Source: Aristolochia californica (lineage: Eukaryota; Streptophyta; Magnoliopsida; Piperales; Aristolochiaceae). Taken from it: a stretch of DNA of 64,000 nucleotides. Both the position numbers and the translations under genes were made by a program. Below, in pieces: positions 61,601-64,000 of the stretch (its first letter is position 1; each line of letters opens with the position of its first letter). The notes under the pieces were generated by a model. That model ran no database searches, was not told the DNA's origin, and saw only the letters and a list, made by a program, of their open reading frames with translations. Location of the stretch: contig JARWKL010000006.1 in the NCBI GenBank assembly GCA_029961685.1, positions 11,166,748 to 11,230,747 on the forward strand. Direction: 5' to 3'.

Positions 61601-64000
61601 TCAAGTTTGGTTTAAGAAAAAAGTATACATCTAAAATGGAAAAAGGACAAATGTAGAGAGAGCTCATAGGGAAAAGAGGTAGGCGGGAGATTTTTAAATT
61701 AATGTTGACTCCCAATCCATAAGTCATTTCTTACAAAAATATAACTCGTTCTGCATGATTGACCGATAAATCACTTTACAATCATCTACGATTGTTAGGT
61801 CAGCTTTTTTGTAAATGGACAAATTAATGGCTTGTTTTACTCGGGTAAATATCCCACCACACATTCACTGTAATGAGGTTTGGATCCCATAGGTCATTTG
61901 CATCTTTAACATGTTTCTAGCATGCACATCCATATTTAAAACATGTGTGGGATCAATTCGACATCTCTTTCTTATAAAATTCCAAGATATTAGGGTTGAA
62001 CTAATGGAATTTCCCAAACTTGGATATCAAAATCTTTGTGTTCATTTGTGGTGTGAGAATAAATTTTCTTTACTTACATTTGTTGTAGTTTTAAATTTTT
62101 TTGCTTACATAAACTCTAAAATTTTTATTTTGAAGTGATTTGTTTGCCTTTTTATCTCTTTATTTACTAGATAAAGGAAAAATTGAAAACTCAAGTTTTG
62201 ATTTAAGAAAAAAGTATACATCTAAAATTGAAAAGAACAAATGTAGAGAAAAATAATTCCAAAGAGTGTCCGAAATTTTTAGGGATTGCAAAATCTTTCT
62301 AGTTTTTATATATTAGGTTTCGGAATCACCGGGAAAAGGGGGAGGCAGGGGATTTTTAACTGAGTGTTTACTCCTAATCGATAACTCATTTATTACAAAA
62401 ATATAGCCCATTACAAATGATTGACCGATTAATCACTTTACAATGGCAAAATATTGGCTCTTTGTACTCGAGTATATATCCCACTGCACATTCACATGAG
62501 AATGTAATGAGGTTTGGATCCCAGAGGTCATTTGCATCTTTAACATGTTTCAAGCATGCATATCCATATTTAAAACAAGTATAGGATCAATAAGAAATCA
62601 CTTTCTTATAAAATTCCAAGCAATTAGGGTTGGACTAGTGGAATTTTCCAAACTTGGATATCAAAAATGTTGTGCTCATTTGTGGTATGTGAATAAATTT
62701 TCTTTACTTAAATTTGTTGTTGTTTTAAATTTTTTTGCCGACATAAACTCTAAAATTGTCATTTTGTTGTGATCATTTTGCCTTTTTATCTCTTTGTTTA
62801 CTAGATAAAGGGAAAAGTGAAAACTCAAGGTTTGATGGAAGAAAAAAGTATAAATCTAAAATGAAAATACACAAATGCAGAGAGAAATAGTTCCAAAAAG
62901 TGTTTGAAATTTTTAGGAACTGCAAACTCTTTATAGTTTTTTATAAATTAGGTTTGGCAATCGTCGGGAAAAGGGGGAGGCGGGGGATTTTTAACTGAGT
63001 GTTGACTCCCAATCCATAAATCATTTCTTACAAAAATATAGCCCGTTACGTATGATTGAACCATAAATCACTTTACAATCATCTATGATTGTTATGTCAG
63101 CTTTTTTGTAAATGGGCAAAATAATGGCTTGATTGGCTCGGGTAAATATTCCACCGCACATTCACTTGAGTATTTAGCGAGGTTTGGATCCCATAGGTCA
63201 TTTGCATCTTTTACATTTTACAAGCATGTGTATCCATATTTAAAAAATGGGTAGGATCAATTAGAAATCTCTTTCTTATAAAATTCCAAGCTATAAGGGT
63301 TGAACTAGTCGAATTTCCCAAACTTAGATATCAAAACTTTTGTGTTCATTTTTGGAGTGTGAATAAATTTTATTTACTTACATTTTTTGTTGTTTTATTT
63401 TTTTTTTTTGCATACATAAACTCTAAAATTTTCTTTTTTTTTTATCTGTTCGCCTTTTTATATATTTGTTTACGAGATAAATGGAAAAGTGAAAACTCAT
63501 ATTTGGTTTAAGAAAAAAAGTAAACATGTAAAATGAAAATGCACAAATGTAGTGAGAGATAATTCCAAAAAGTGTGTGTAATTTTTAGGGATTGCAAACT
63601 CTTTCTACTTTTTATATATTAGAAGATTTTTGATTGAGTGTTGACTCCCAATTCATAAGTCATTTCTTAAAAAAATAAAGCCCGTTACGCATGATTGTCT
63701 GATAATCCACTTTACAATCATCTATGATTGTTAGCTCAGCTTTTTTATAAATGGGCAAAATAATGGCTTGTTTGACTAGGGAAAATATCCCACCACACAT
63801 TCACTTCAAAATTTAAAGTGGTTTGGATCCCATAGGTCATTTGCATCTTTAACATGTTTCAAGCATGCATATCCACATTTAAAACATGTGTAGGATCAAT
63901 TAGAAATCTCTTTCTTATAAAAATCCAAGCTATTGGGGTTTAACTAGTGGAATTTCCCAAACTTGGATATCCAAACTTTTGTGTTCATTTTTTGTGTGTG
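49624..64000 (+). repeat. ~660-bp satellite array, block 5 (about 22 units)
   Basis: Landmarks from 49630 to 63855 give 22 intervals with mean about 647 bp. Unit types occur in a repeated order: E (ATCAATACTTTTG at ~52400 and ~60770), F, A (52945, 61320, 63210), B (53567, 56800, 63805), C (57466, 61865) and D (54225, 62495). Internal deletions shorten units at ~56765, ~59912 and ~61660. The array runs to the window end. Recurrent ~75-codon open frames beginning at the TGTTTCAAGC landmark are satellite sequence and not annotated as genes. Confidence 0.93.
59881..59913 (+). repeat. Expanded G-rich block with G-quadruplex pattern
   Basis: In this unit the usual GGGAAAAGGGGGAGGCGGGGG block is expanded to runs of 4, 4, 7 and 7 G separated by 1-4 bases. 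It then joins CGGTAAATATCCC directly, so about 200 bp of the unit is missing. The four-run pattern meets the usual quadruplex rule; folding is inferred. Confidence 0.7.

Noticed and set aside
18728..62772. Many 60-75 codon open frames with similar proteins on the plus strand, and overlapping ones on the minus strand
   Set aside because: They recur once per satellite unit at the same phase, often break by small indels, and the minus-strand set overlaps the same DNA. No domain, promoter or start context supports genes. Kept only as a low-interest finding.

Overview
The window looks like nuclear heterochromatin of a flowering plant, probably a eudicot; I cannot name the species. There is no single-copy host gene. 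Roughly two thirds (about 43 kb) is a very AT-rich tandem satellite with a unit of about 650-665 bp, all in one orientation, about 65 diverged units in five blocks: 1-885, 4158-15340, 18722-28729, 41775-48129 and 49624-64000. The other third is four LTR-retrotransposon insertions, one of them nested, plus a solo LTR. Every element ORF carries stops or frameshifts. The plant assignment rests on the element lineages: an Athila-type Ty3/gypsy element with a tRNA-Asp primer site, Ty1/copia elements with an initiator-Met primer site, and a gag-only element with plant-type zinc knuckle.

Layout. (1) 886-4157: minus-strand, gag-only element (TR-GAG-like) of 3,272 bp with 956/885-bp LTRs and TSD TAGAT. 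(2) 15341-18721: plus-strand Ty1/copia element with ~390-bp LTRs and TSD TTTCA; it keeps gag, protease and the start of integrase, then switches into a 103-bp copy of its own upstream satellite flank before the second LTR. (3) 28730-31486 plus 41741-41774: minus-strand copia element with 3' LTR, RNase H, RT and part of integrase. It is interrupted by (4) 31487-41735: minus-strand Athila-like element of 10.2 kb with ~1.38-kb LTRs and TSD GTAGG, inserted in the copia integrase frame. (5) 48130-49623: plus-strand solo LTR of the same Athila family. The order of events at 28.7-41.8 kb is satellite, then copia, then Athila.

Most notable: 63 nt of tRNA-Asp(GTC) sequence ending in CCA are built into the Athila leader beside the primer-binding site, with the original site still present beyond them, as if reverse transcriptase had copied far into its primer. 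The satellite has a partial higher-order order of marked unit types, a G-rich block, two dyad-symmetric elements and a 17-bp motif close to the CENP-B box, with one unit (27727-27743) matching all nine core positions. All comparisons were made by eye; copy numbers, divergences and family names need computation.
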